A stretch of DNA of 64,000 nucleotides, taken from the NCBI GenBank assembly GCA_017483605.1, contig JAFUWG010000029.1, positions 1 through 64,000 on the forward strand. Reading direction: 5' to 3'. Shown piece by piece: positions 18,146-27,000 of this stretch. Both the position numbers and the translations under genes were made by a program. This stretch comes from Bacteroidaceae bacterium. GTDB taxonomy: Bacteria > Bacteroidota > Bacteroidia > Bacteroidales > Bacteroidaceae. The notes under the pieces were generated by a model. It was given only the letters and a program-made list of their open reading frames with translations, did not search any database and was not told the DNA's origin. Numbering within the stretch: position 1 is the first letter of the stretch; the number at the start of each line of letters is the position of its first letter.

Positions 18146-20809
18146 TTACTTCACAATCACTTTGTAGGTATCAGATTTACCGTTGTATGTGAATCGGATG
18201 AAGTATAATCCGTGGTGGAGGTCAGACGGCAGGGTGTAGAAGTTGCCTTGCAGTTGGGCGTTATCTACCACGATGCCAGAGAGACCTACGATGTGAACCT
18301 TCACGTCGGAAGCCTCCACGCCGTCGAGTTGCAACTGGATGGTGTTGCCCGACGAGAGGACGCTGCTGAGAATCTTCACCTGGGCACGCTCGCTGTTGGC
18401 AACGGTAGGCTCCTGCTTCACATCTTCGATGCCGACAGCCTCAGCCTCGTCATAACTCTTATCGACGATGTTGTTCTCGTAGAAGAACCACTTCAGATGC
18501 GTGTCTGCAATGGCGAGGGCGTTTTCACCCAGACGGATGCGGTAGTCCCAGTGGTGCTTACGCTGTGCATCGCCCTCATAGCGATAGTCGGTGTTGACCA
18601 CCACGCAGAAGATAACGCCATTGGCAGGCTTCTTTGTCAGGTCGATACGCATCTTTCCGCAACTGACAGGTTGGCTGTAGTTGCACTCACCGCTCTTGGT
18701 GCGGTAGCAGAGGAGGGCACGTTCGGAGGTGTCTTCGGGTCGGAACTCCACTTCGGCATACGTGGCATCGCTCTTCACGTGGATAGGGATATAGTTGGCA
18801 CCGCTCCAGCCAGGGTTGGTCAACGTGTCGGGAGCCATCCATCCGTCTGTAGAGTTGCGTTGCACCGACTGATAAGGTGTGAGCACATGAGGGTCGCACT
18901 CAATCCAGCAGGGTTTCCACTCAGCCTTGACCGTCACGCCAAAGTTATTGTCAGCCACGGTACGATAGCCTTTGTCCCAACCATTGAGGTCGAAAAGAGC
19001 CAGACGGGCACGATACTGCGTGATGAGGGCACGCATGGCTGTGTCGCCGATGGAGTCGCCAATGGTGGCAAGCACATAGTTCTTGCAATAACGCCAGATC
19101 CAACCCACAGATTCGGGTCCTGCAACGGCACTCAACACGGTGGGGAAGATGTCGGCATACTGTGTGCCGCCAATCAGATTTCGCCATGTGCAAATCTGAC
19201 CACTGGCACCATACATGTTCACACCCTCGGCAGCAGGGCCACCAAACGAGCCGTCCTGCAACCAACCCGAGTAGCACTCTATCGGCATGAAAGGTGCCAA
19301 AACAGGACCTGCATTCAAGAAGCCAGGGGTGCCGTATGTGTTGTCACGGCGGGCATGAAGTTCCTGCTGTGTCCATACGTTGCCGCCCTCATGGAACCAA
19401 GAAGAACGCTTGCAGGCGTCCATGTCGGCAAAGAGGGTGTGGATGCCTTCGTGTATCATGGCTTCACGCTGAGCCTCCCAGTCGCTGTAGATGTGCTCGT
19501 TGCGGAAACTGGCAAAAGGATAGTAACTTGCCCACACGCAGGCATAGTAGCCGCCATCGGCAGATGTGGCACTCTGATAACCACCCTTTTCTGTCTTCGA
19601 TGTGTTGTCGTTGGCAAGACCAGAACCGAAAATGTACACCATCGAGTGGTAGCCATTGCGAGCACTCAAGTTGGGTGGCCAACCGATGTTTTCATAGATG
19701 TACTTGAAGTCGGTGTCGTACTTCTCCACCATGTTCTTGGCGGCTTCACGAGCCTTCTCCTGACCGCCTACGTCGGAATTGAGGTCATCGCCCCAGAAGA
19801 CCGACCACCATTCGCCCACCTCCTGATTGGCTTTCTGTCCATTCTGCTTCTTGATGTTGTGAACCTTGGTTGGAGCAGGGATATTGCCATACTCATCGTG
19901 GAAGTTGTAGCCGAACTGCGGCACCTCGCCTGTCCAGTCCCAGAAAGTGCCGAGAGGCTTGGTCTGCACATCCACATAGATACGCAATCCTGCCTGAGTG
20001 GTGGTCTTTCCGTCTGCGTCCTTATACATATAATTACAATAGTAGAAGCCCGCATCTTCGGGTGTGGCACTTTCGGTCAGCACATATTCGGGGTCAGCCT
20101 TGTAGCCACGCAACTGTTTGTTGTCGCTGTTGAGGTAGCGGACACGGTAAGTGGTGTTGTCGCCCTTGTCTGCCACGCTGAACGTCACTTTGTCGCCTGC
20201 CTGCACCTGAATGTAGTTCTGGGCGAGCCATTCGCCGTCGTTCTGACGCACCAGCGGGGTGAGTTTCCAGGTCTCGATTTCGTCCATGCGGTGGTCGAGG
20301 GTCTCCACATACGCCGGCTGGTCGCTTTCGATGCTTTCATTCTTGCCGAAAGACACGCTGAAATTGTACTGCACCGTGTCTTTGCCCTGCACGAACAGTT
20401 CGATGAAAGAGAAGGCGTTGTCTTCCGTCACACTTTCATTGTTGTGGATGAGGCTGAAGTAACCTTCTTCGTACTTGCAAGCCACACGGCGGTTCTTGTG
20501 GTTGGAAGCACAGGGAATGCCGCTTTGTGTGAACCAGAAGCCATTGCCGTAGGATTTGCTGTCGTAGGTCTTGTCGTTATATCTGCCAAGAAAAAGGATG
20601 CTGCCATCCTTCAAGCCGCGGTCAACGGCAGCAGCAGACGATGCGTTGAAAGCATCCACCAGCACGTTGGTGCTGACCTGAATGAGTGTGGGGGTTTCGG
20701 ATGTTTTTTCCACATCGCGAACCACGTTGATGTTGTAGGTCACCCTCGAGTCGGCATAACTCAGAAGGGCAAAACCTGCCATCAGGAGAGTAAGTAAGTT
20801 TTTCTTCAT
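18146..20809 (-). CDS. T9SS-secreted protein with a gluzincin-like metallopeptidase motif
   Basis: An 887-residue protein with a signal peptide (MKKNLLTLLMAGFALLSYAD). Residues about 190-290 look Ig-like (YRVRYLNSDNKQ, AGFYYCNYMY). The central region holds IHEGIHTLF (HExxH at about 451-455), and 17 residues after the second His comes WFHEGGNVW, matching the HExxH...WFxEG zinc-peptidase arrangement. The last ~75 residues (VHIVGLSGIVVDNAQ, then GLYFIRFTYNGKSDTYKVIVK split across the end) look like a type A T9SS sorting domain, so it should be displayed on or released from the cell surface. The family may be DUF6055-like; substrate and activity are unproven. A TAACTTTG box sits at 20850-20857. 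Confidence 0.75.
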   Translation of the reverse strand: MKKNLLTLLMAGFALLSYADSRVTYNINVVRDVEKTSETPTLIQVSTNVLVDAFNASSAAAVDRGLKDGSILFLGRYNDKTYDSKSYGNGFWFTQSGIPCASNHKNRRVACKYEEGYFSLIHNNESVTEDNAFSFIELFVQGKDTVQYNFSVSFGKNESIESDQPAYVETLDHRMDEIETWKLTPLVRQNDGEWLAQNYIQVQAGDKVTFSVADKGDNTTYRVRYLNSDNKQLRGYKADPEYVLTESATPEDAGFYYCNYMYKDADGKTTTQAGLRIYVDVQTKPLGTFWDWTGEVPQFGYNFHDEYGNIPAPTKVHNIKKQNGQKANQEVGEWWSVFWGDDLNSDVGGQEKAREAAKNMVEKYDTDFKYIYENIGWPPNLSARNGYHSMVYIFGSGLANDNTSKTEKGGYQSATSADGGYYACVWASYYPFASFRNEHIYSDWEAQREAMIHEGIHTLFADMDACKRSSWFHEGGNVWTQQELHARRDNTYGTPGFLNAGPVLAPFMPIECYSGWLQDGSFGGPAAEGVNMYGASGQICTWRNLIGGTQYADIFPTVLSAVAGPESVGWIWRYCKNYVLATIGDSIGDTAMRALITQYRARLALFDLNGWDKGYRTVADNNFGVTVKAEWKPCWIECDPHVLTPYQSVQRNSTDGWMAPDTLTNPGWSGANYIPIHVKSDATYAEVEFRPEDTSERALLCYRTKSGECNYSQPVSCGKMRIDLTKKPANGVIFCVVVNTDYRYEGDAQRKHHWDYRIRLGENALAIADTHLKWFFYENNIVDKSYDEAEAVGIEDVKQEPTVANSERAQVKILSSVLSSGNTIQLQLDGVEASDVKVHIVGLSGIVVDNAQLQGNFYTLPSDLHHGLYFIRFTYNGKSDTYKVIVK

Positions 20810-20956
20810 AGGACTTTGGAATAAGTTAGTTGTGTTATTTAGTTGACGGCAAAGTTACAAATCAAAAATGAAAAAAAATGCGATGAAACGGACTTTTTTT
20901 CCGCATCACCGCACTTTTTGGATGATTGTGTTATCTTTGGACGATTGTGCTATTCT

Positions 20957-23089
20957 TTATTCGAGGGTAAGTTCCTTGATGAGTCGTTTTGCATGACTGT
21001 AGTCATCCATCACCGAGAGCACCCAACGGATGTCCACACCGATGCAACGCTGCAAGGCATTGTCGAACTTGAGGTCGCCCGACATGGCTTCCCAGTTGCC
21101 GTCGAATGCCAAACCGATGACACGACCCTTGCCGTCGAACATACCTGAGCCTGAGTTGCCGCCTGTGATGTCGTTGGTGGTGAGGAAGCAAAGAGGCAGT
21201 TCGCCAGTCCGCTTGTCGATGTACTGAGGGGAGAATTTGCCTTTCTTCATCCACTTGTACACCTGAGGGATGAGTTCAAAGTCAAGGTTGTCGGGGTTCT
21301 GCTCGTGCTTGTTGAGGAAGGAACGGGGAGAAGTGATGAGGTTGGTTGCCTCTTCTTTCAGCCCTGTGGTGCCAGGAGCGAAGTCGATGGGCTTGCAAAG
21401 ACCATAACTGAGTCGCATGGTGAAGTTGGCATCGGGATAATACTCCTTGTCGTGGTTCATCTCGCGGATGCCATCGCCCAAGAGCCTTTCGTACTCACTC
21501 TCATTGCCTCTGGATGTTCCATACACGGCATAAAGGGCTGTGATGGCATCCATCGCCATGGTCACCATCGGGTCGTCTGCTGCTTCTGAGAAGTCATGCA
21601 CCTGCTTGATTTCTTCAGGACGGGCAAATACCGAGTTGGCATAGAGGTTATCTACATAAAGGCTGTAGTCACCATGCCAGATAGAATCTACTTCGTGCAT
21701 CAAGCCTTGAGGTAGGAACTGCTCGCCAGGAACATGCTCAATGTAGTTTTTCAAAAGGGCGAGAAAGACTTTTTTATCCGTAGGTACGTCAATGTCACGA
21801 TATGCCTTTTCCACTTTTTCGTGGAAGTCTCCGCTTGCACGACCATTCATCGCTCCCATCATATTCCGTACGACGAAACCCAAAATGTCACTGCCACCAT
21901 AGAAGGACTCTACCCAAAGATTGTAGGCATAGAGCGAGGAGTAATCCTGCTGGTAAGCCGTTTTCAACGAGTCGAGGATGCCGATATACTGACCACGAGC
22001 CACGGTGTCCTGTGCAGCCCACTCCATCAGTTCTTTCTCCAGTTGTTGCTTTTCGTCGATGACTTTCAGATTGTCGAGGGCTGTGTTTTGACCGAGTGAG
22101 AACTTCCAGTAGTTGGAACTGCTGGCGTGTTTAGAGGCATACATGATGCGGAGGGCATCGCTCTGGCGCATGGCTTCGTTGAGGATGTCGAGTTTCACGC
22201 CACGCGCCTGATAACGCACATCGTTGGTGGTACGCATCGTGCTTTCGATGCCGTAGGAAGAGAGGTAACGGTCTGTGCTGCCAGGATAGCCCAAGGTCAT
22301 GGCATACGAGCCGTCTTGATAACCTTGTGTGCTGACATGAGCATACTTCACCGGATGGTAGGGTACGTTGTCTTTGCTGTATTCGGCAGGGTTATTGTCC
22401 TTGTCGGCATAGATGCGGAAGACGCTGAAGTCGCAAGTCTGACGAGGCCACATCCAGTTGTCGGTGTCACCACCGTATTTGCCGAGACACTGTGGTGGGG
22501 CATAGACGAGGCGGACATCATCATAACGCTGATAAACCGAGAGCATGTACTTGCTGCCTTTGTAGAAAGGATTCACCTCGCTCTCGATGCCCTTGCCGCT
22601 ATAATCCACCATCTGCATGAGGCGGAAGGAGGTGGCATTGATGGCAGAGTCTTTTTCCAGTTCTGTCGCACCTTGTGGAACTGCCCCAAGGATGAGGTCT
22701 GTCACATCAACCGTCTTGATGTGGAAGAGCACATAGAGCCCTTCGTTGGGTAGTTCATCTTCAAATTTCTTGGCAAAAAAGCCATACTTCAGGTAGTCAT
22801 GTTTTGTGGTGGAGTGGTCTTGGATGGAACCAAAGCCGCAGTGGTGGTTGGTGAAGACCAAGCCATCAGGCGACACCACTACACCCGAACAGAAGCCACC
22901 CAACTGGATGATGGCATTGTTCAGCGATGGCTGTTCCGTACTGTACAGTTCTTCTGCCGTCAGTTCCAGTCCCATGCTGTGCAGCACAGAATCTACCTTT
23001 GCAGAGATGTTTCCCATCACCCACATGCCTTCGTCTGCACGAGCGTTGAGGCTCAAAAGGGTGAGTAAAATGAATGCGATTTTTCTCAT
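20957..23089 (-). CDS. S46 family dipeptidyl peptidase, DPP7-type
   Basis: A 710-residue periplasmic or surface serine dipeptidyl peptidase with a signal peptide (MRKIAFILLTLLSLNARA). The S46 triad regions are visible: TNHHCG (His, about residue 82), CDFSVFRIYAD (Asp) and TGGNSGSGMFDGKG (Ser, about residue 645). Eighteen residues after the catalytic Ser the residue is Gly (LAFDGNWE). In Porphyromonas gingivalis DPP11 this place is Arg673 and selects Asp/Glu at P1, while DPP7 has Gly and prefers hydrophobic residues, so DPP7-like specificity is inferred. It is the last gene of the topA operon, 9 bp after the flippase gene. Confidence 0.92.
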   Translation of the reverse strand: MRKIAFILLTLLSLNARADEGMWVMGNISAKVDSVLHSMGLELTAEELYSTEQPSLNNAIIQLGGFCSGVVVSPDGLVFTNHHCGFGSIQDHSTTKHDYLKYGFFAKKFEDELPNEGLYVLFHIKTVDVTDLILGAVPQGATELEKDSAINATSFRLMQMVDYSGKGIESEVNPFYKGSKYMLSVYQRYDDVRLVYAPPQCLGKYGGDTDNWMWPRQTCDFSVFRIYADKDNNPAEYSKDNVPYHPVKYAHVSTQGYQDGSYAMTLGYPGSTDRYLSSYGIESTMRTTNDVRYQARGVKLDILNEAMRQSDALRIMYASKHASSSNYWKFSLGQNTALDNLKVIDEKQQLEKELMEWAAQDTVARGQYIGILDSLKTAYQQDYSSLYAYNLWVESFYGGSDILGFVVRNMMGAMNGRASGDFHEKVEKAYRDIDVPTDKKVFLALLKNYIEHVPGEQFLPQGLMHEVDSIWHGDYSLYVDNLYANSVFARPEEIKQVHDFSEAADDPMVTMAMDAITALYAVYGTSRGNESEYERLLGDGIREMNHDKEYYPDANFTMRLSYGLCKPIDFAPGTTGLKEEATNLITSPRSFLNKHEQNPDNLDFELIPQVYKWMKKGKFSPQYIDKRTGELPLCFLTTNDITGGNSGSGMFDGKGRVIGLAFDGNWEAMSGDLKFDNALQRCIGVDIRWVLSVMDDYSHAKRLIKELTLE

Positions 23090-23098
23090 GTCTTGAGG

Positions 23099-24544
23099 TT
23101 ATTTTTTGAATTTCTTTCCAATTACTGGCAGACTATGCAGCGGCAGGTCTCGGTGGATGATTTCGAGAAGGAAGAGGAGGATGAGGCCTGTGTTGAGAAT
23201 GATACGCACCCAAACAGGCCATGAAGTGGGCAAATACTCCATCGCCACAAAGAGAACCACAGCCAACAGGATGTAGGTAAAAATGCCTCGAAGGTCGTAG
23301 TGGATGGGATTGAGCCGCTGACCCACGAAGTAACTGAGCAGCATAGAGGTGGCATAGCCAGCGAAGCCGCCCCACGCACATGCCATGTAACCATACTTCG
23401 GAATGAAGATGACGTTGATGGCGACGAGCACGGCACATCCTGCCAAGGAGAACCATGCTCCCCAAATGGTTTTATCGATGAGTTTATACCAGAAAGAGAG
23501 GTTGAAGTAGATGCCCATCATGATTTCAGCCACCATCACAATTGGCACGACAACGAGTCCCTCGCGGTATTCCTTACCAATGATGCACTTGAGAATGTCC
23601 ATATAGCCCATCACCACAAGGAAAGCGAAGAGCGTGAAGATGATGAAGTACTTCATTGCCACAGCATAGTACTCCTTGCTGTCCTTGTCTTTCGCCTTAG
23701 AGAACACGATGGGTTCGTAGGCATAGCGGAACGCCTGCGTAATCATCGCCATAATCATCGCCACTTTCACGCAGGCTCCATACACACCGAGTTGTGCCTT
23801 GGCATCTGCCTCGTCGCAAACCAACGGAAAGATGATTTTATCGACGGTCTGATTGAGGACACCGGCAATGCTCAGCACAAGGATAGGCCACGAATAGGAG
23901 AACATGCGGCGGAGCAGTGAGAAGTCAACCTGCCACTTCACCTTGAAAAGGTCGGGAACGAAGAAGAACGTGATGGCTGCCGTACACCAGAGATTGATGA
24001 GGAACACGTAATAGACTTCCGTCTTGCCCAACACCACGAAGTAGAGCAGATTGAAGGCGATATTGAAGAAGATGAAGAGGAATTTGAGCGACGCAAACTT
24101 GATGGGTCGCTTTTGATAACGCAGATAACTGAAGGGAATCGCTTGGATGGCATCGAGTGCAACAACCGTTGCCATCATGAGCAAGTACTCATGGTGGTCG
24201 GCATAGCCCAAAGCATCGCTGATGGGAGTGATGAACCCAAACACACCTGCCAAGAAAAGGGCTGAAAGCGTGCCAACGACTGCTATTGCCGTAGAGAACA
24301 CGGTATCGGGCTTCTCACCCTCCTTGTTGGCAAAACGGAAAAACGTGGTTTCCATGCCAAAGGTGAGGAGGGCAAGTGCCAAAGCGGTATAGGCGTAAAC
24401 GTTGACGCTCACTCCATAGTCGCCCGACTCTTTGGGCATATAGTTGGTGTAGAGCGTCACCATGAAGTAGTTCAGGAAACGCCCTACAATGCTGCTCAAA
24501 CCATAAATTGCGGTGTCTTTTGCAAGACCTTTAAGATTTGCCAT
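23099..24544 (-). CDS. Wzx-type polysaccharide flippase family membrane protein
   Basis: A 481-residue MOP-superfamily (polysaccharide biosynthesis) protein with about 14 hydrophobic helices and the typical N-terminus DTAIYGLSSIVGRFLNYFMV and YGVSVNVYAY. Such proteins flip lipid-linked sugars across the inner membrane; the substrate is unknown because no glycosyltransferase genes adjoin it. A single conserved copy in this setting is seen in many Bacteroidetes. Six bp separate it from speA and nine from the DPP gene, so it lies in the topA-aroK-speA operon. Confidence 0.88.
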   Translation of the reverse strand: MANLKGLAKDTAIYGLSSIVGRFLNYFMVTLYTNYMPKESGDYGVSVNVYAYTALALALLTFGMETTFFRFANKEGEKPDTVFSTAIAVVGTLSALFLAGVFGFITPISDALGYADHHEYLLMMATVVALDAIQAIPFSYLRYQKRPIKFASLKFLFIFFNIAFNLLYFVVLGKTEVYYVFLINLWCTAAITFFFVPDLFKVKWQVDFSLLRRMFSYSWPILVLSIAGVLNQTVDKIIFPLVCDEADAKAQLGVYGACVKVAMIMAMITQAFRYAYEPIVFSKAKDKDSKEYYAVAMKYFIIFTLFAFLVVMGYMDILKCIIGKEYREGLVVVPIVMVAEIMMGIYFNLSFWYKLIDKTIWGAWFSLAGCAVLVAINVIFIPKYGYMACAWGGFAGYATSMLLSYFVGQRLNPIHYDLRGIFTYILLAVVLFVAMEYLPTSWPVWVRIILNTGLILLFLLEIIHRDLPLHSLPVIGKKFKK

Positions 24545-24550
24545 AGACTT

Positions 24551-26446
24551 TTATTCCAAATATGTATATCCATAAAGCCCGCTTCGGTAAGTGTCAAGGA
24601 ATTCCTTGCCTTCTTCCAGGGTGATTTTGCCTTCCTTGATGGCTTGCTTCACCCAAATTTCGAGGCTGCGAACCAGTTTCTTGGGTTCATACTGCACATA
24701 ACTGAGTACATCGGCGACGGTTTCTCCGTCAATGATGTTCTTGATGTGGTAGCCGTCCTTGTCGGTGGTGACATGGATGGCATTGGTGTCGCCAAAGAGG
24801 TTGTGCATATCACCCAGAATCTCCTGATAGGCACCTACGAGGAACACGCCGATATAGTAGGAGCCCTTTTTCTTGTCCAGCGAATGCAGCGGGATGAAGT
24901 GGCTCACTCCCGTCTCGGTGGCAAACTGTGCAATCTTTCCGTCAGAGTCGCACGTGATGTCTTGCAGCGTGGCGTTGCGGTCGGGACGCTCGTTGAGTCG
25001 CTGAATGGGCATGATGGGGAAAATCTGGTCAATCGCCCAAGAGTCTGGCAGCGAATGGAAGAGCGAGAAGTTGCAGAAGTATTTGTCTGCCAAGAGTTTG
25101 TCGAGCGAATGGAACTCTTCGGGCACATGCTTCATCGTATGCACCAGCGTGTTGATTTCGCGAGCCACCGCCCAATACATCCGTTCGATTTCTGCCCGGG
25201 TCTTCAGGTCAAGAATGCCATGAGAGAAGAGGTCGAGTGCTTCTTCGCGTATCTGCTGAGCATCGTGCCAGTTCTCCAGCATATTGCGGACGTTGATGTT
25301 GCACCAGATGTCGTACAGGTCTTTTGCCAACTGGTGGTCATTCTCTCCCACCTCAAACTCATCTGGCATGGCTGGCACCTCGGTGGTTTCCAGCACCTCC
25401 ATGATGAGCACCGAGTGATGAGCCGCCAGTGAGCGACCACCCTCCGTGATGAGGTTGGGCTGAGGCACTTCGTTGCTGTTCGCTGCCTCCACAAAGGTAT
25501 AGACGCAGTTGTTCACGTACTCCTGAATGGAATAGTTCACCGAACTTTCGCTGTTGCTGGAGCGGGAACCGTCATAATCGACACCCAGTCCACCGCCGCA
25601 GTCCACAAACTCCACGCCATATCCCATCTGCCTCAACTGCACATAGAACATGCTGGCTTCACGCAGAGCGTTCTGGATGCGGCGAATCTTCGTAATTTGG
25701 CTGCCGATGTGGAAGTGAATCAACTTCAGATAGTCCTTCATGTCGTTCTCCTCAATGTACTGAAGAGCCGCCAAAAGTTCGCCCGATGTCAAGCCAAACT
25801 TGCTCGCATCGCCACCGCTCTCTTCCCATTTGCCAGAGCCTGATGCCGCCAACTTGATGCGGATGCCCATGTTGGGACGCACACCTAACTTCTTCGCTGT
25901 GCGTGTGATGATTTCCAGTTCGTTGAATTTCTCCACCACGATGAAGATGCGTTTACCCATCTTCTGGGCAAGGAGTGCCAACTCGATATAGTCCTGGTCT
26001 TTATAGCCATTGCAAATCACCAGCGAGTCACTGTCCATATTCACCGCCAGCACGGCATGAAGTTCGGGCTTCGACCCTGCCTCCAATCCGAGGTTAAACT
26101 TCTTGCCATGCTTGATGACCTCTTCCACCACGGGGCTAATCTGATTCACCTTGATGGGGTAGATGATGAAGTTTTCAGCCGTGTAGCCATACTCTTTCGC
26201 AGCCTTGTCAAAGCAGATGGCTGTCTTTTCGATGCGGTTGTCAATGATGTCGGGAAACCTGACCAGCACCGGTGCTGACACATCCCTCAAAGCGAGGTCG
26301 TCCATCACCTCCTTCAAGTCCACTTCCACGCTGTCCTTCTTCGGTGTCACTGCCACATTTCCCTTCTCGTTGATGTGGAAATAGTTAACGCCCCAACCAT
26401 TGATGCCATACAACTCGTTGGAGTCTTCAATACGCCATTTTCTCAT
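24551..26446 (-). CDS. speA: Biosynthetic arginine decarboxylase
   Basis: A 631-residue PLP enzyme (fold type III, alanine-racemase-like barrel) decarboxylating arginine to agmatine, the start of polyamine synthesis. Key motifs: YPIKVNQ with the PLP lysine (about residue 99), HFHIGSQI, and GGGLGVDYDGSRSS that binds the PLP phosphate; the end is GYTYLE. The length is typical for SpeA. Its start overlaps the aroK stop in ATGA. Confidence 0.95.
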   Translation of the reverse strand: MRKWRIEDSNELYGINGWGVNYFHINEKGNVAVTPKKDSVEVDLKEVMDDLALRDVSAPVLVRFPDIIDNRIEKTAICFDKAAKEYGYTAENFIIYPIKVNQISPVVEEVIKHGKKFNLGLEAGSKPELHAVLAVNMDSDSLVICNGYKDQDYIELALLAQKMGKRIFIVVEKFNELEIITRTAKKLGVRPNMGIRIKLAASGSGKWEESGGDASKFGLTSGELLAALQYIEENDMKDYLKLIHFHIGSQITKIRRIQNALREASMFYVQLRQMGYGVEFVDCGGGLGVDYDGSRSSNSESSVNYSIQEYVNNCVYTFVEAANSNEVPQPNLITEGGRSLAAHHSVLIMEVLETTEVPAMPDEFEVGENDHQLAKDLYDIWCNINVRNMLENWHDAQQIREEALDLFSHGILDLKTRAEIERMYWAVAREINTLVHTMKHVPEEFHSLDKLLADKYFCNFSLFHSLPDSWAIDQIFPIMPIQRLNERPDRNATLQDITCDSDGKIAQFATETGVSHFIPLHSLDKKKGSYYIGVFLVGAYQEILGDMHNLFGDTNAIHVTTDKDGYHIKNIIDGETVADVLSYVQYEPKKLVRSLEIWVKQAIKEGKITLEEGKEFLDTYRSGLYGYTYLE

Positions 26447-26967
26447 TGCACCAGTTCCATTATTTCATTTACATAATTCTTGATTTGCTCTCTTGTGTGT
26501 ATCACCTCGATGTCCACCGTGTGCTTCGCCTGCTGATAGAACGGCAAACGCTTCTGTAGCGACTCCTTGATGTAGGCGACCAGTTCTTCCTCCGTCTTCC
26601 CCTGAATGAGCGGACGCACCGTCTTGCCCATCTTCAAGTGCTCCTTCAGCACCTCGGGCGACGCGTTGAGAAATACCGTCTCGCCACGGGAGTTCATGTA
26701 TTCCATGTTGTCGAAGAAACATGGCGTACCACCTCCACACGAGATGATGATGTTCTCAAACTCAGCCACCTCATGCAGCATCTTCCGCTCTATCTCACGG
26801 AAGCCCTCTTCACCTTTCTCGGCAAAGATGTCAGGAATCTTCTTGTGGAACCTGTCCTCGATGTAGTTGTCCAAATCGTAGAACTCCAGCCCCACTTCGC
26901 GAGCAAGCACCTTCCCAATCGTGGTCTTTCCCGCACCCATGTAACCTATCAAGATGATACGCGTCAT
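26443..26967 (-). CDS. aroK: Shikimate kinase
   Basis: A 174-residue enzyme phosphorylating shikimate in aromatic amino-acid synthesis. Walker A is GYMGAGKTTIG, the shikimate-binding DLDNYIE and GFREIE motifs follow, and SCGGGTPCF precedes the lid, ending with the QKRLPFY motif. The ATG at 26967 is preferred; an in-frame TTG three codons upstream is less likely. The leader has ACCTAAAA ACTCAAAA octamers, as in two other genes of the window. It is 33 bp after topA and overlaps speA. Confidence 0.94.
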   Translation of the reverse strand: MTRIILIGYMGAGKTTIGKVLAREVGLEFYDLDNYIEDRFHKKIPDIFAEKGEEGFREIERKMLHEVAEFENIIISCGGGTPCFFDNMEYMNSRGETVFLNASPEVLKEHLKMGKTVRPLIQGKTEEELVAYIKESLQKRLPFYQQAKHTVDIEVIHTREQIKNYVNEIMELVQ

Positions 26968-27000
26968 ATTCTTCAACTTTTGAGTTTTTAGGTTGATTCC

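Noticed and set aside
18212-20797. 861-codon open frame on the plus strand
   Set aside because: It is antisense to the T9SS metallopeptidase-like gene, which has a signal peptide, conserved motifs, sorting domain and terminator. The opposite frame is open only because of codon bias (GNC-type codons) and shows no domain.
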